DNA of 64,000 bases from Aurantiochytrium sp. KH105. Lineage: Eukaryota; Sar; Bigyra; Thraustochytrida; Thraustochytriidae. Both the position numbers and the translations under genes were made by a program. The stretch covers positions 248,001 to 312,000 of the forward strand of contig BGKB01000002.1 in NCBI GenBank assembly GCA_003116975.1. The letters run 5' to 3'. Position 1 is the first letter of the stretch, and each line of letters starts with the position of its first letter. The notes under the pieces were generated by a model. The model was not told the origin of the DNA and did not search any database. It saw nothing but the letters and a program-made list of their open reading frames with translations. This document shows positions 20,620 to 30,242 of this stretch, in pieces.

Positions 20620-20761
20620 CAAGCCAAGCAAGCCAAGCAAGCCAAGCAAGCCAAGCAAGCCAAGCAAGCCAAGCAAGCCAAGCAAGCCAAGCAAGCCAAG
20701 CAAGCCAAGCAAGCCAAGCAAGCCAAGCAAGCCAAGCAAGCCAAGCAAGCCAAGCAAGCCA
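20620..20761 (+). repeat. (CAAGCCAAG)n 9-bp array
   Basis: About 16 near-perfect copies of a 9-bp unit, so every frame reads through it without stops (for example Lys-Pro-Ser repeats). A GCTTGCTTGCTTGCT run at about 20580-20595 lies just upstream in the opposite sense, so the pair could fold back. Confidence 0.95.
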
Positions 20762-22274
20762 AAAAAATCCGCGTCTCCCGGTCGGCAAGCGCGCGCACCC
20801 GCTGGCCCGCGCCTGCGCCTGCGCCTGCGCCTGCGTCGCCGCCCGCGCCTCCGCCTCCGCGCGGGGGTCGACGCTGTCGAGTCGAGGCGGCGCCTGCTGC
20901 ATCGCCGCCCATGCGTCGACCTTTCACACCCACCCCGCGGGCGGCGCGCGCGTCCACTCCGGGGCCTCCCCAGGCCGCGCCGCGCGGGCCACTCCGCGCG
21001 GGCCACTCCGCGCCGCGGCCCGCGCGGCCGGCCTGCCCGTGCGCGAGCGCGAGCATGTGCACGAGCGCGAACGAGCGCGAGCACGACGAGCACGAGCGCG
21101 AGCACGACGAGCGCGAGCGCGAGCACGAGCGCGAGCACGTGCACGAGCTCTGCTCTCTACCCTAGAAATCCCGGTCTCTCTCTCTCTATCTTTCTGCCTT
21201 CTCTTTTTTTCTTTTTTTCCCTCTTTCCCCCTGGACCCGCCCTCCGGCCTCCGCGCCCGCTCTCTCCCCTGCCGCACCGCTCGCTCTCCGCGAGCCCCCC
21301 GAGGCAGGATCGAGGCAGCGCGGGCGGAGCGAGAAACCGGCGGAGGGGCGGGCGGGCGCGCGGGCGTGCGGGCGGGGCCGAGCCCGGGTCGGCGGCGGCG
21401 GGCGGCGCGGGCGTCTTCTTCTCCGGACGCGGCCCGCGGCCCGACCGCGCCTGTCCCACGCGCCGCCGCAGCTGCGGGAGGGAGCCTCTTGCTCTCCCGC
21501 AGCGTGCGGGCTGTGGGGCTGACCTGCGAGCGGGGGGCGGAAAAAATAAGTTGAACGCGGCGGGCCAGCGCGCGCGGCTTCGTGTGAATGAACGAGCTCG
21601 AACCGGCTGGAGCTCGCTCGAGCTCGCGAGCTCGAACCGGCTCGGCTCGGCTCGGCTTGGCTTGGCTTGGCTGCGACCGGTCGGATTGGTTTGCGGAGCG
21701 AATTGTTCGTGTCTGCGAGCTCAGGTGGTGGATGGGTGTCTGTCCGGCCGGCCGTGTTCTTGTTAAGGTAATGAGATTGAGAGCCTATCTGGGCGCGCGC
21801 TCGCTCTCGCGCACGCACGGATAAGCACGCGCTGACCCTCGAACCCACGGTACGTTTCGCTCCAGCCTGCATGCCCGCACGCCTGCCTCGTCCAGCGAGC
21901 GAGCGAGCGAGGGGGCATCGGAGGCACTGCGCTGCTCTGCGTGGCGACACGCGGGTGAGGCGACTTTGATTCGTTGGCGAGCGGGCGAGGCGAAGAGGCG
22001 AAGCAGCGAGCGCGTGCTCCCTTCAAAGGGTCCTTTTGCGGCGTGTGCCATCTACGAGCGAGCAGCAGCCGCACTCTTCAGCCACCCACGATCGCAACCA
22101 GAATTGAACGAAGAAACAAGCCAGGAGGCTGACGAACGTAGTGACGCGGGCCGCGAGTAAACGTGCGTGCGCGCGTGCGTGCGTGCATTGGCCAACGGAC
22201 GAACAAGCGACCGGGCAATTCTCTGCACTCCTTCCCCCTCAGAAGGAAGAAAGGACGAAAGGAAGAAAGGGAGG

Positions 22275-22504
22275 AAGCAAGCCAAGCAAGCAAGCAAGCA
22301 AGCAAGCCGAGCAAGTGGACAAGGAAGGCCAAAGCGTAGCCTTCCCAGACGCCAAACCAAGAAAGGAAGCAAACACTTTTCTCTCCACCCTCGCTCGGGA
22401 CTCCGAGTCGCGGCGAGAGACCAGCAAGCAAGCAGGCAAGCAGGCAAACAAGCAAGCAAGCAAGCAAACAAGCAAACAAACAAGCCAATAAGCAAGTGGG
22501 CAAG
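22275..22504 (+). promoter_or_regulatory. 5' flank of the GPCR gene with AAGC repeats
   Basis: AAGC-type repeats at about 22275-22318 and 22420-22500 end four bases before the receptor ATG (22505). They therefore lie in its 5' UTR or core promoter. A length-variable repeat in this position could affect transcription or initiation; that is inference. Confidence 0.5.
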
Positions 22505-25039
22505 ATGGTGATGACAATGAAGCAGGGGCTCTGCGTAGCCCTGCTGGCCATGGCGCTGGGCGTCACATACGCGCAAGAAGACGAGTATGGTGTCTGCGAG
22601 AACAACAGCTGCAATGATTACGTCAAGGACCGGGTCTGCAACGTGTCCACCGTCGCTGAGAACGCGTACATTCCGACGGTGACCACCTTCAAAATTGGCG
22701 TCATGCGCGACCTACGCGACACCAACGGCGCAGATTTTGCGGCAATGTGCGCCTTTCAGCACGCCCAAGACGATGGGATCCTCGCGAGCGTCACCAATCT
22801 CGACATGATCTGGCTCGACGAAGGCTCAGCGCAGGACGTACCCGGCGGCGTCGAGGCCGGCCTCTGTATGGCCGAATCGGGACTCAATCTTGCCATCGGC
22901 CCGTCTTCCAGCTCTGTCTCGCAGGGCGTTGCCATGGTCAGCAACGTCTACGAGCAAAACAACATCGCCACTACAGCAACCTCCCCGTCTCTCAGCAACG
23001 CAGACACCTACAAGTTCTTTTCTCGGGTCATCGCAGCGGACACATACCAGGGCTCCATGCTTGCGCGGTACGCGGTGACCATCAACGATTGGCGCAAAAT
23101 TGCCACCCTCTCAATCGCATCAAACACGTACTTTCAGGGCATCACCACCGTCTTTGAAGATGAAGCCACGGCCCTTGGCGCCGAAATCACCACGTACACC
23201 ATCCCGTCAGACTTCACCTCGCTTCAGATCGAAGAGGCTCTGCGCAAGATTCGCGACTCGGGCGTTCGTGTCATCATGGCGGCAATGAGGCCTATGCACG
23301 ACACCCTCGTTGTGGCCAACCAGACAAGTATGCTCGACGAAGGATGGGCCTGGCTGACCACCGAAACGACCATCTCCATCCTCTTTAGCAACATGCTGGG
23401 CCTCCCCGCCTCCAAGCTCGAAAATATGGACATTCTTCTTGACGGCGTCATTGGCCTTGTGCCCAAAATGGACGTCGAGGGCGAGGCCTACCAAAAGTGG
23501 ATGGCCTGCATTGATGAGCACTACAACGATACCACAACGGGTGGCATGTTCGACGACATGGGCGCCCAATCCACCGCCCGCGCCGGATCCTACGAAGAGG
23601 GTGTCGCTGCAGCAAAGATCATGTGGAACGGATACTACTACGACGCCATGCAGGTTGCCCTCCGTGCCCTCGATTCCGTCACGGCAGCTGAACGATCCGA
23701 CGCTGTCGTGGTGCGTGAGGCCATTCGCAGCACCGTGTACAACGGCACGACTGGTACGGTGGAGATGAACGCCGACGGTGATCGTATTGGAGTCGAGTAC
23801 GAGATTCTCAACATCTTCAACCGGACCACGAACGTAATTGGCACCATTGATGTCTCCACCGAGTCGATTATTCTGTCCCAAGATGCGCATTTCCCCGGTG
23901 ACACCCTGACAGTTCCAGCTGATTTCGTCATGAGCTGTGACCTTCAAGTTGACTACCACCAGACCGTCAGCGAATGTCGCGGCTCTACGCGCACAGTCAC
24001 CTACGAGCAAGATTCTGAAGAGTCTATTCGCTACTGCCCGGACATTGCGCCCTTTGAGGTAGACTGTGATCACGCTCTCTTTACGGGCCCCGGCATGCCT
24101 TTGGTCTGCGTTGGTTTGGCAATCGTACTCATTGCCACACTGGTGTTGCTCTTGCGCTGGAACCACAAGATCATTCGGCTTTCGCAGCGTCAGTTCCTGC
24201 TCATCATGATGATCGGCGCCTTTGTGTCTCTCGTCGGCCCGCTTGTCGCAATCGGCGAGCTCAACGACTTGCGATGCGCCGCGCTGCCGTGCTTCACCAC
24301 GCTCGGCTACGTTCTCCTCTTTGGTCCTCTCTTTGTCAAGACCTGGCGCGTCAACGTGCTTGTGCACAACACGCGCATGCGCATTCTGAAAATCTCCAAC
24401 CAAATGCTCTATCGACGCCTTTTTGTTCTCGTGCTTCTCACTGCAATTATGCTGGCTGTCATGCTCATCATTGACCCGCCGCGCAGACAAGCCAGCGCGC
24501 AGCCGGTGCAAGCCAACGGTGTGACACACCTGATTGACTTCGAGACCTGCGTTGTGGAATCGAGGCTCATGGGCAATCTTCTCATTTCTCTTCTCGGACT
24601 CATGACCCTGTACGGCTGCTTTGTCTCGTTCCAGATCCGCAACGTGAGCTCTGAGCTCAGTGAGTCGCGCTGGATTTTCTTGTCCGTCTACAATGGTGCT
24701 CTGCTCTCCACGGTCACTCTTGCTGTCGTCCTCGGTCTCGACCTCTCTTACGCCCAGTTGCATCTCTTTGCAACGCTCGGTATTGTGCTCACCTGCGTCG
24801 TCACGGTTCTTCTCATCATGGTGCCCAAGCTGGTCAACATTTATAAGAACGTGGCCATTTTTTCTTCCGGATCGTCGGCTGGAACAAAGCGCATCACAGT
24901 TCCGTCTGCGCCCCGCGGCATTCAATACGTCGACAAGAAGGAGCCGTCTCAGCTTGCAGACACCGCCGAGGGCTCTGCCGCCGAGACGATCGACGAGAGC
25001 ATCCGCCCTCCGCCGTCTCGCACTTCCTTCTCTGTGTAA
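22505..25039 (+). CDS. Class C G-protein-coupled receptor, GABA-B-like
   Basis: 844 aa, single exon. A signal peptide (MVMTMKQGLCVALLAMALG, cut near YAQ) leads to a type 1 periplasmic-binding-protein/ANF-receptor ectodomain (about 45-460; FKIGVMRDLR, IGPSSSSVSQGVA, TTATSPSLS). A short Cys-containing linker leads into a class C 7TM bundle (about 530-790). The bundle starts PLVCVGLAIVLIATLVLLLR, has the GABA-B-like loop WRVNVLVHN between helices and ends in TM7 near VTVLLIMVPK. The long cysteine-rich domain of mGluRs is absent, which fits the GABA-B group and the Dictyostelium Grl proteins. The ligand is unknown; amino-acid-like ligands are usual for the fold. The start is the first ATG, with A at -3. 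A possible AATAAA signal lies near 25153. Confidence 0.95.
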   Translation: MVMTMKQGLCVALLAMALGVTYAQEDEYGVCENNSCNDYVKDRVCNVSTVAENAYIPTVTTFKIGVMRDLRDTNGADFAAMCAFQHAQDDGILASVTNLDMIWLDEGSAQDVPGGVEAGLCMAESGLNLAIGPSSSSVSQGVAMVSNVYEQNNIATTATSPSLSNADTYKFFSRVIAADTYQGSMLARYAVTINDWRKIATLSIASNTYFQGITTVFEDEATALGAEITTYTIPSDFTSLQIEEALRKIRDSGVRVIMAAMRPMHDTLVVANQTSMLDEGWAWLTTETTISILFSNMLGLPASKLENMDILLDGVIGLVPKMDVEGEAYQKWMACIDEHYNDTTTGGMFDDMGAQSTARAGSYEEGVAAAKIMWNGYYYDAMQVALRALDSVTAAERSDAVVVREAIRSTVYNGTTGTVEMNADGDRIGVEYEILNIFNRTTNVIGTIDVSTESIILSQDAHFPGDTLTVPADFVMSCDLQVDYHQTVSECRGSTRTVTYEQDSEESIRYCPDIAPFEVDCDHALFTGPGMPLVCVGLAIVLIATLVLLLRWNHKIIRLSQRQFLLIMMIGAFVSLVGPLVAIGELNDLRCAALPCFTTLGYVLLFGPLFVKTWRVNVLVHNTRMRILKISNQMLYRRLFVLVLLTAIMLAVMLIIDPPRRQASAQPVQANGVTHLIDFETCVVESRLMGNLLISLLGLMTLYGCFVSFQIRNVSSELSESRWIFLSVYNGALLSTVTLAVVLGLDLSYAQLHLFATLGIVLTCVVTVLLIMVPKLVNIYKNVAIFSSGSSAGTKRITVPSAPRGIQYVDKKEPSQLADTAEGSAAETIDESIRPPPSRTSFSV

Positions 25040-25719
25040 GATGTCGTGTATGTTTCATGGTCCTCGAGCGAGGCCTCTTTCTTTAGCCAGGTGGGGACTG
25101 GGCAAGCTGTAGCTGTTTCATTCATGACCACGTGTAGTGTCATTGTTCGAAAATAAAATTAAATTGAATTCCGTAAGTCCAGAATGCACCTCGTTTATTG
25201 TCTTGGGCTGCCTTCTGGCGCGTATGTTCTTCACAGTCCGTCGGCGTGTGGATTTGAACATGAACTACACACTAAGTCACACCCATAGCTTCTTCAATCT
25301 CGGCCATACTTGCATCGTCCTCGATTCTAACATGTGAGTTCATCCTCAATCTCGGTCAAATCTCGATCGCCCCCAACTACTTTAGGCCGAAACGCTTTGA
25401 ATGACCAGCAATTACGAGACCATTCCGCGCGGCAGCGATAGGCATCGACCGCGTTGCATTTCGTCAGCGGCCACGTCTCACGGCCCGTGCGTGCGGGCGG
25501 GCGACCGTCTGACCATGTTATTCTACCGCCACGAGAGTCGTGGTATACACCTCGCAAGACAAAACATCATCTCAAGGAAGAAAGAATGAAAGCCGGGGTG
25601 TGGGTATAGGTAGGTGAAGAAAGAGTACAGTTGCAAGGCGGTTACGGCGTTATGGTTTTTCTCGTTTCAGAGCCGTGACGTCTTGCCGGCGCTCCAGAAC
25701 TCGAACTCACTTTCAAGCC
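25040..25719. other. Spacer between GPCR and P450 genes
   Basis: 680 bp between two genes on the same strand. It must hold the receptor 3' UTR and the P450 promoter. No RNA gene, repeat or open frame could be supported. Confidence 0.45.
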
Positions 25720-27159
25720 ATGTCCCACAAGCGCACGGAGACCGGCGCGGGCGCGGTCGCGGCCCGCATGGAGATGCCGGGGCTCCTGCGAGGCCCGGCA
25801 GACACAGCAGGGTTTGCGCGAGATGCAGAGGCTTTCCTCACGTCAAGGTTCGAAAGGGAAGGCGAGGTCTTTGCCGCGCGAATTCTCCAATGGCCCGTCG
25901 TCTTCGCTGCGTCCCACGAGGCCGTCGGCGAGGCGCTCCATCCGGAGCGCGAGCTCTCGAGCGCCCAGGGGTACAAGTCTTTCGCGGGTCTCGGCCTCTT
26001 TGGCCCTGCCGTTCTCTTTCAGGATGGGGAGCAACATGCGTTGACCAAAGCACAGTTACGAGAAAGCCAATTTGCGCACCCTGAGCGCCTCGAGGCCAGC
26101 GGCACAGCGGCCAAACTACATCAAGAAGTCAGAAAACAAGTTCTAGACTTGCGCTCACGGTGCGATGCAGCAGGAGCAAAAGGTCTCGAAATCGGTGTCT
26201 ACGAATGGGCCAAAACGCTCTGCGCAGATCTTCTGCACCTTGTCTTTCTCGCCCAGCACATCAAGACTGACGCAGACGACGCCGCCAACTTCCAAGCGCT
26301 CCACCGCACGCTATGGCGGGGAACCGTGTCCTCTGGAATCAATTTTAATGTCGATCTCGGCGTCTTTGGCCTAAAGAAGAAAAGCGCTTTTCGTGAGGCC
26401 AAGGATGCGCGCGCGGAGCTCGCGCGACTTTTTGCTGACGCGGATGATGCGCATGCAGATACGAATCCGCCGACATGTCCCTTCCGTCGCGAGATCTCTG
26501 CAAAGCAGGACCGTGTTGACCATTATATCATGTTCACCAGCTCCATGGTCGGTAAAGCAGTTGGGAGCGTCGTCTCGTCCTTTGTCATGCTTCTCGCAGA
26601 AAACCCTTTGCTTCGCGAGGAACTTGCGTCGTCGCTGCAGGGCAGTGAGACGCGGCAAAATGATACTGAGGCTGCTGGCGATAAAAATGACTTGCTTGCA
26701 CGCTGTCTCCTCGAAGTCGAGCGATTGTACCCACCGGTGATCGGATGTTGTCGCACAACCACAGCAGCGACTGTCATTGGCAAACGCCAATTAGCGGCAG
26801 GCACAAAGGTTTGGTGCAGCTTTCTCACTGCAAATCGGGACCCCAAGGTTTACAAGAACCCGACTCACTTTGATCCAGAACGGTGGAAAGCATCTTCTTC
26901 CGACCCAGCGCACTTATCCTTTGGCGCCGGTGCACATCAGTGTCTAGGTCGACCTCTTGCCCGTCAGATTCTCCGTGCCATTTGTGGTGAGCTCGTTCGC
27001 AGCTTTACTGCCTGGGAGGTTTGTGGCAGCCGCGAGTACCGCTGGCTTCCGGTGGCGAGACCAGTGTCCGGTCTTCCTGTGCGCTTTCATACCGCAACAA
27101 CCCAGACAAATGCTTCAACTTCCGCTTCGGCCTCGAAATCGACGGCGACAGCGACATAG
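25720..27159 (+). CDS. Cytochrome P450
   Basis: 479 aa. The heme-binding loop FGAGAHQCLGRPLA is complete, with the ligand Cys at about 408. The K-helix ExxR is EVER at about 332-335, and the meander reads FDPERW. No N-terminal membrane anchor is obvious, so the protein may be soluble or loosely attached. The central helix lacks the usual (A/G)Gx(D/E)T(T/S) oxygen-activation motif; the region reads MVGKAVGSVVSSFVM. P450s without that threonine include fatty-acid hydroperoxide-metabolising CYP74-type enzymes, but I do not assign the family. The ATG at 25720 is preferred over a GTG-like extension; a second Met 16 residues later is possible. The C-terminal Ser/Thr/Ala tail is low in complexity. 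Confidence 0.92.
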   Translation: MSHKRTETGAGAVAARMEMPGLLRGPADTAGFARDAEAFLTSRFEREGEVFAARILQWPVVFAASHEAVGEALHPERELSSAQGYKSFAGLGLFGPAVLFQDGEQHALTKAQLRESQFAHPERLEASGTAAKLHQEVRKQVLDLRSRCDAAGAKGLEIGVYEWAKTLCADLLHLVFLAQHIKTDADDAANFQALHRTLWRGTVSSGINFNVDLGVFGLKKKSAFREAKDARAELARLFADADDAHADTNPPTCPFRREISAKQDRVDHYIMFTSSMVGKAVGSVVSSFVMLLAENPLLREELASSLQGSETRQNDTEAAGDKNDLLARCLLEVERLYPPVIGCCRTTTAATVIGKRQLAAGTKVWCSFLTANRDPKVYKNPTHFDPERWKASSSDPAHLSFGAGAHQCLGRPLARQILRAICGELVRSFTAWEVCGSREYRWLPVARPVSGLPVRFHTATTQTNASTSASASKSTATAT

Positions 27160-27657
27160 ATAGAGATAGAAGTCCTGCTTTTCTACCTCTCTACATTCTG
27201 CTTCGAGGATGATGATGACGACCTTTTCTGCTTCTTCTTTTTTCTTTTCTCTCTTCCGAAATTACACGCATTCGCTAAGCCGCTTAGACCGGAGAGCGCG
27301 TGCCCTTGTCGACGAATAAGACGAGACGGAACGCGGCATGATCGCCCGCTTGCCCATTCGTCGATAATGTCTTCGCTGCTCCAAGAAAAGAACTTCTTTA
27401 AATTGACCAGTGCGGCCTCCTTGCACCGATAATGCACACACCATTTGTATTCGGAGAGCCGCAATGCTTTTGGGCTTGCCATCATGACGGCGTCATGCAA
27501 CAAGTAGTACCTTCATGCACGCGCCAGCAGAACGCGAAGAAGCGTATGCCCTGGGGCGAGCGATTACGCAAGAGTCGCGAGTGAGGGGAGCTTTCTCGCG
27601 CAACGACGAAGTAGCCGCGTCGGCAAGCGAACGAGCAAGCTCGTCAGCACAACAAGG
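27160..27657. other. Spacer between P450 and hydrolase genes
   Basis: About 500 bp with a GATGATGATGACG stretch near 27207 and a pyrimidine-rich run near 27228-27256. No gene was seen. Confidence 0.45.
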
Positions 27658-28674
27658 ATGGGCTTTGTTGGCGCATTGCTCATGGTCGCAGGATGGGTGT
27701 GCGTGCTTGCGGGGCTCGCGTGCGCTCTAGCTTGGGTGCTGCAAGACCGTTTCCTCTACATGCCCCTGGTCCCAGGGGTTATCTCAAATCGAGACCCTCG
27801 CGACAACGAAGACCCTAGTTTGCAGTCGCCAGTGTTTTATGGTCTCGAGTTTGAAGAAGTCTTCATTCAGACTCCAACGTCCGGCGTCGAGCTGCACGCG
27901 TGGATCATCTTTGCACCTGCGCAGGGGCCACCCAAAAGTTTGCCTACAGTACTCTTTTTACATGGCAATGCCGGCAATATTGGTCATCGCTTGCCCTTTG
28001 CAGAAGACGTGGTGCTCTATGGAAACTGCAACATCATGTTGGTAGACTATCGTGGCTTTGGACGCAGCACCGGCGCCCCGTCAGAGGAGGGTCTCATTGA
28101 AGACGGCATGTCTGCCCTTTCGTACTTGCGCGAGTGTCCAGACGTAGATCCGGAAAATATCTTCCTCATGGGTCGGTCGCTCGGCGGCGCGGTGAGCATT
28201 GCGCTGGCGAGCAAGCTCGCCACGCGCGCGGGCCTTGACCTTGGGTTCCGTGGCCTCATTCTCGAAAACACCTTTTTATCAGTGCCCACGCTTGTGCGTG
28301 ACCACATTCGGGACACGCTCTCTCTCGATCGCGGTCTCATGCAAGAATTGTGTACTGGAGCGGTCAACACTGTTGTATGGCTTGACTGGAACAGTGCTTC
28401 ACGTATCAAAGCATTACCGGAGGAGCTCGATGTTTTGCTCATTTCCGGTGTGCTTGACGAAATTGTCCCGAGCTCGCACATGACCAAACTTTATGCTTTG
28501 GCAGGCCCGAACGTGGTCAAGACCTTGTTGCGCATTCCCGGCGGTGACCACAACTTTTCTTGGGCACGCCCAGGTTACTTTCGTGGTCTCAAGGCTTTTT
28601 TGCACGAAAAAGGCAAGTCCAGCGTGCCTTCGTCTGACACGTTGGGCAGCCAACCTCTGTCGGTCGAGAAGTGA
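27658..28674 (+). CDS. Alpha/beta hydrolase, ABHD13/Bem46-like
   Basis: 338 aa. An N-terminal hydrophobic segment (4-30) acts as a signal anchor, then an alpha/beta-hydrolase fold. The oxyanion-loop motif LFLHGNAGNIGHR is followed by VDYRGFGRSTG, the nucleophile elbow GRSLGGA (Ser at about 174), an acid in SGVLDEIVP and the His in GGDHNFSW. All triad members are present, and order and length match the Bem46/ABHD13 family. Those proteins are membrane-anchored serine hydrolases of poorly known substrate; some family members act as depalmitoylases. The ATG has a G at +4. Confidence 0.93.
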   Translation: MGFVGALLMVAGWVCVLAGLACALAWVLQDRFLYMPLVPGVISNRDPRDNEDPSLQSPVFYGLEFEEVFIQTPTSGVELHAWIIFAPAQGPPKSLPTVLFLHGNAGNIGHRLPFAEDVVLYGNCNIMLVDYRGFGRSTGAPSEEGLIEDGMSALSYLRECPDVDPENIFLMGRSLGGAVSIALASKLATRAGLDLGFRGLILENTFLSVPTLVRDHIRDTLSLDRGLMQELCTGAVNTVVWLDWNSASRIKALPEELDVLLISGVLDEIVPSSHMTKLYALAGPNVVKTLLRIPGGDHNFSWARPGYFRGLKAFLHEKGKSSVPSSDTLGSQPLSVEK

Positions 28675-28871
28675 TTTGATGAGGACATGAATTACCAAAA
28701 GCGGTTTTTCTATTTGTCCATTCATTTATTCACGTACGCCTTGGTAGAATCGGATTTGACCCCCTTTGACGTGATGGAATAAAGCAAAACAGGAGGCCGC
28801 ATCGGTATTTTTTAAAGAGATGATGAGCTCTCGATTGAACAATGAAAAGTGCATTTATTTGCAACTCTAGA

Positions 28872-30242
28872 TTACACAAGCTGGAGAATATCAGACTTTT
28901 GTGCATGCGACTCTGTAAGAGGAGTTTCTAACTCGCCAACGCCTGCCACAGACGCACTGGGGTCGTCTTCCGCAGGTCGAAATTGGAACACCTCAAAGAG
29001 AGTGGCTGCGAGCGTGGCTCCCAGGATCGGGCCAGCAATGAAGATCCACATCGACGGAACCCAGATGTTCTGTTTACATGACAATAACATTCGTCAGCTG
29101 CGTCCCTTCTCACAAGATCGACCCAACCCGCCTGTCGTCAAACTTACGTGACCCATGAACAAGTGCACAGCCACAGGCGCGAGCGTGCGTGCGGGGTTGG
29201 TGCCGCAGCTTGTCTGTGCTTCGAGCAGAATGTGTGCGATGAAAGTCGTGGCCGCTACCGGTAGAGGTGCCGTTTCGGGTTTTCCTCGAAGAACCAGGTC
29301 GGGGATGACCACCGTCGCGAGCACCGTGACGCAAATCATGCAGGTCGCGGTCAGCTCAAGAAGGAAGCCATTCTGAGGGCTCATGAGCGCGCTCAGGTAG
29401 TTTTCGCCGAGGTCGAGCGTCCAAATTCCAAAAATCATATCCAGTTCGGTATCGTGCACCGTGACGCTCTCGCGGGAGGCCAAGAGAAGGATAGATCCGA
29501 AAAAGGCGCCGATAAACTGTGCCACGGCAAGCATGGCGCCAAGCAGCTTTGGGCATTCGCCCGACATGGTCAATGAGAGCGTGATTGCAGGACTGCGCGA
29601 CGCAAATGTATCGTCATTGACGAAGGGTTAGTATTCAATATTATCGTGATGAGATAAACGACACTCGAGCGTGTGTTTATGGAAGAGAAGAAGAACTTAC
29701 TTTCCGTAGGCTCGTGACGAATTGCCCACAATGAGCACGCCAAGCGCGAATGCTGCAGCGGGCGGGAATGTGCGTCGAGCCTATGATTATCGAGATAAAA
29801 TGAGCAGGAATGGAAAATTTAAACCGTCAGACCCTTGGATGTTCAGAAATGTGCGATGTGGGCTCCCGCCAAGACCTTGGAAAGGACAACGTACCACTGT
29901 GGCCATAAGACTCTCCGGGTTGTAATAGCTAGCACCATGATCAATGATCATGTCTCCGGAGGCCCTGAGCGCGTCGTTCACCAATGCTACGGCGCCTGTT
30001 CCGGTCCAGGTCATGAGAGCGGAAAACATGCATTCTGTTGCTGCCTCTCTCCAAAACTTAAAGACCTTCTTCTCTCGCGAGCTCGTGCAATCTTCCGAAA
30101 TCTCTCGCTCTGCCGCGGCGTCACAGCCCTTTTCCTCAAGACGGGTGTAGACCATTTCTTGGTCCATGCTTTCGAGACGTTGAGCTTCTGCGTTGCCAGC
30201 GGTTTGCTGCGTTTGGTGATTTGAGATTTGCTGCGTCTGCAT
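28872..30242 (-). CDS. Aquaporin (MIP family), four exons, copy 1
   Basis: Exons on the minus strand: 30242-29895, 29780-29701, 29592-29148 and 29069-28872; introns of 114, 108 and 78 nt with GTACGT or GTAAGT donors and AG acceptors. The spliced product is ~356 aa. A hydrophilic N-terminus (about 60 aa) precedes TM1 (ECMFSALMTWTGTGAVALV). The first NPA box is created across the exon 2/3 junction (AA|T), reading AYG-NPAITL. The second box is CGTNPARTLAP. The residues before NPA1 are AYG instead of the usual SGGHI. Water or small-solute transport is expected; the selectivity filter was not fully resolved. The other aquaporin gene lies 1.6 kb away on the same strand with matching introns. The start could also be the Met 25 codons later. 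Confidence 0.88.

Larger units (their letters stand above)
18801..22504. repeat. Simple-repeat field upstream of the receptor gene
   Basis: 3.7 kb rich in tetra- to hexanucleotide repeats with no supported gene. In order: GGCT (about 19133-19160), a long AAGC array, an AAGCCAAGCAAAAC array, GGTC (about 19465-19503), GCTA (about 20259-20286), the 9-bp CAAGCCAAG array, a GAGCRC hexamer region (about 21040-21150), CGGCT/TTGGC (about 21640-21676) and AAGC again up to 22500. Long open frames here are only translations of repeats. Confidence 0.85.

Noticed and set aside
19228-20761. CRISPR-like array
   Set aside because: Short uninterrupted microsatellite units without unique spacers, in eukaryotic nuclear DNA.
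20360-21766. 468-codon plus-strand frame and related overlapping frames (20536-21165, 20460-21062 minus)
   Set aside because: Made of repeat translations (Lys-Pro-Ser, Ala-Lys-Gln, Leu-Ala-Cys) and Arg/Pro-rich filler; a 9-bp repeat has no stops in any frame.
23207-24925. 572-codon minus-strand frame opposite the GPCR
   Set aside because: Antisense shadow in GC-rich DNA; charged, domain-free composition.
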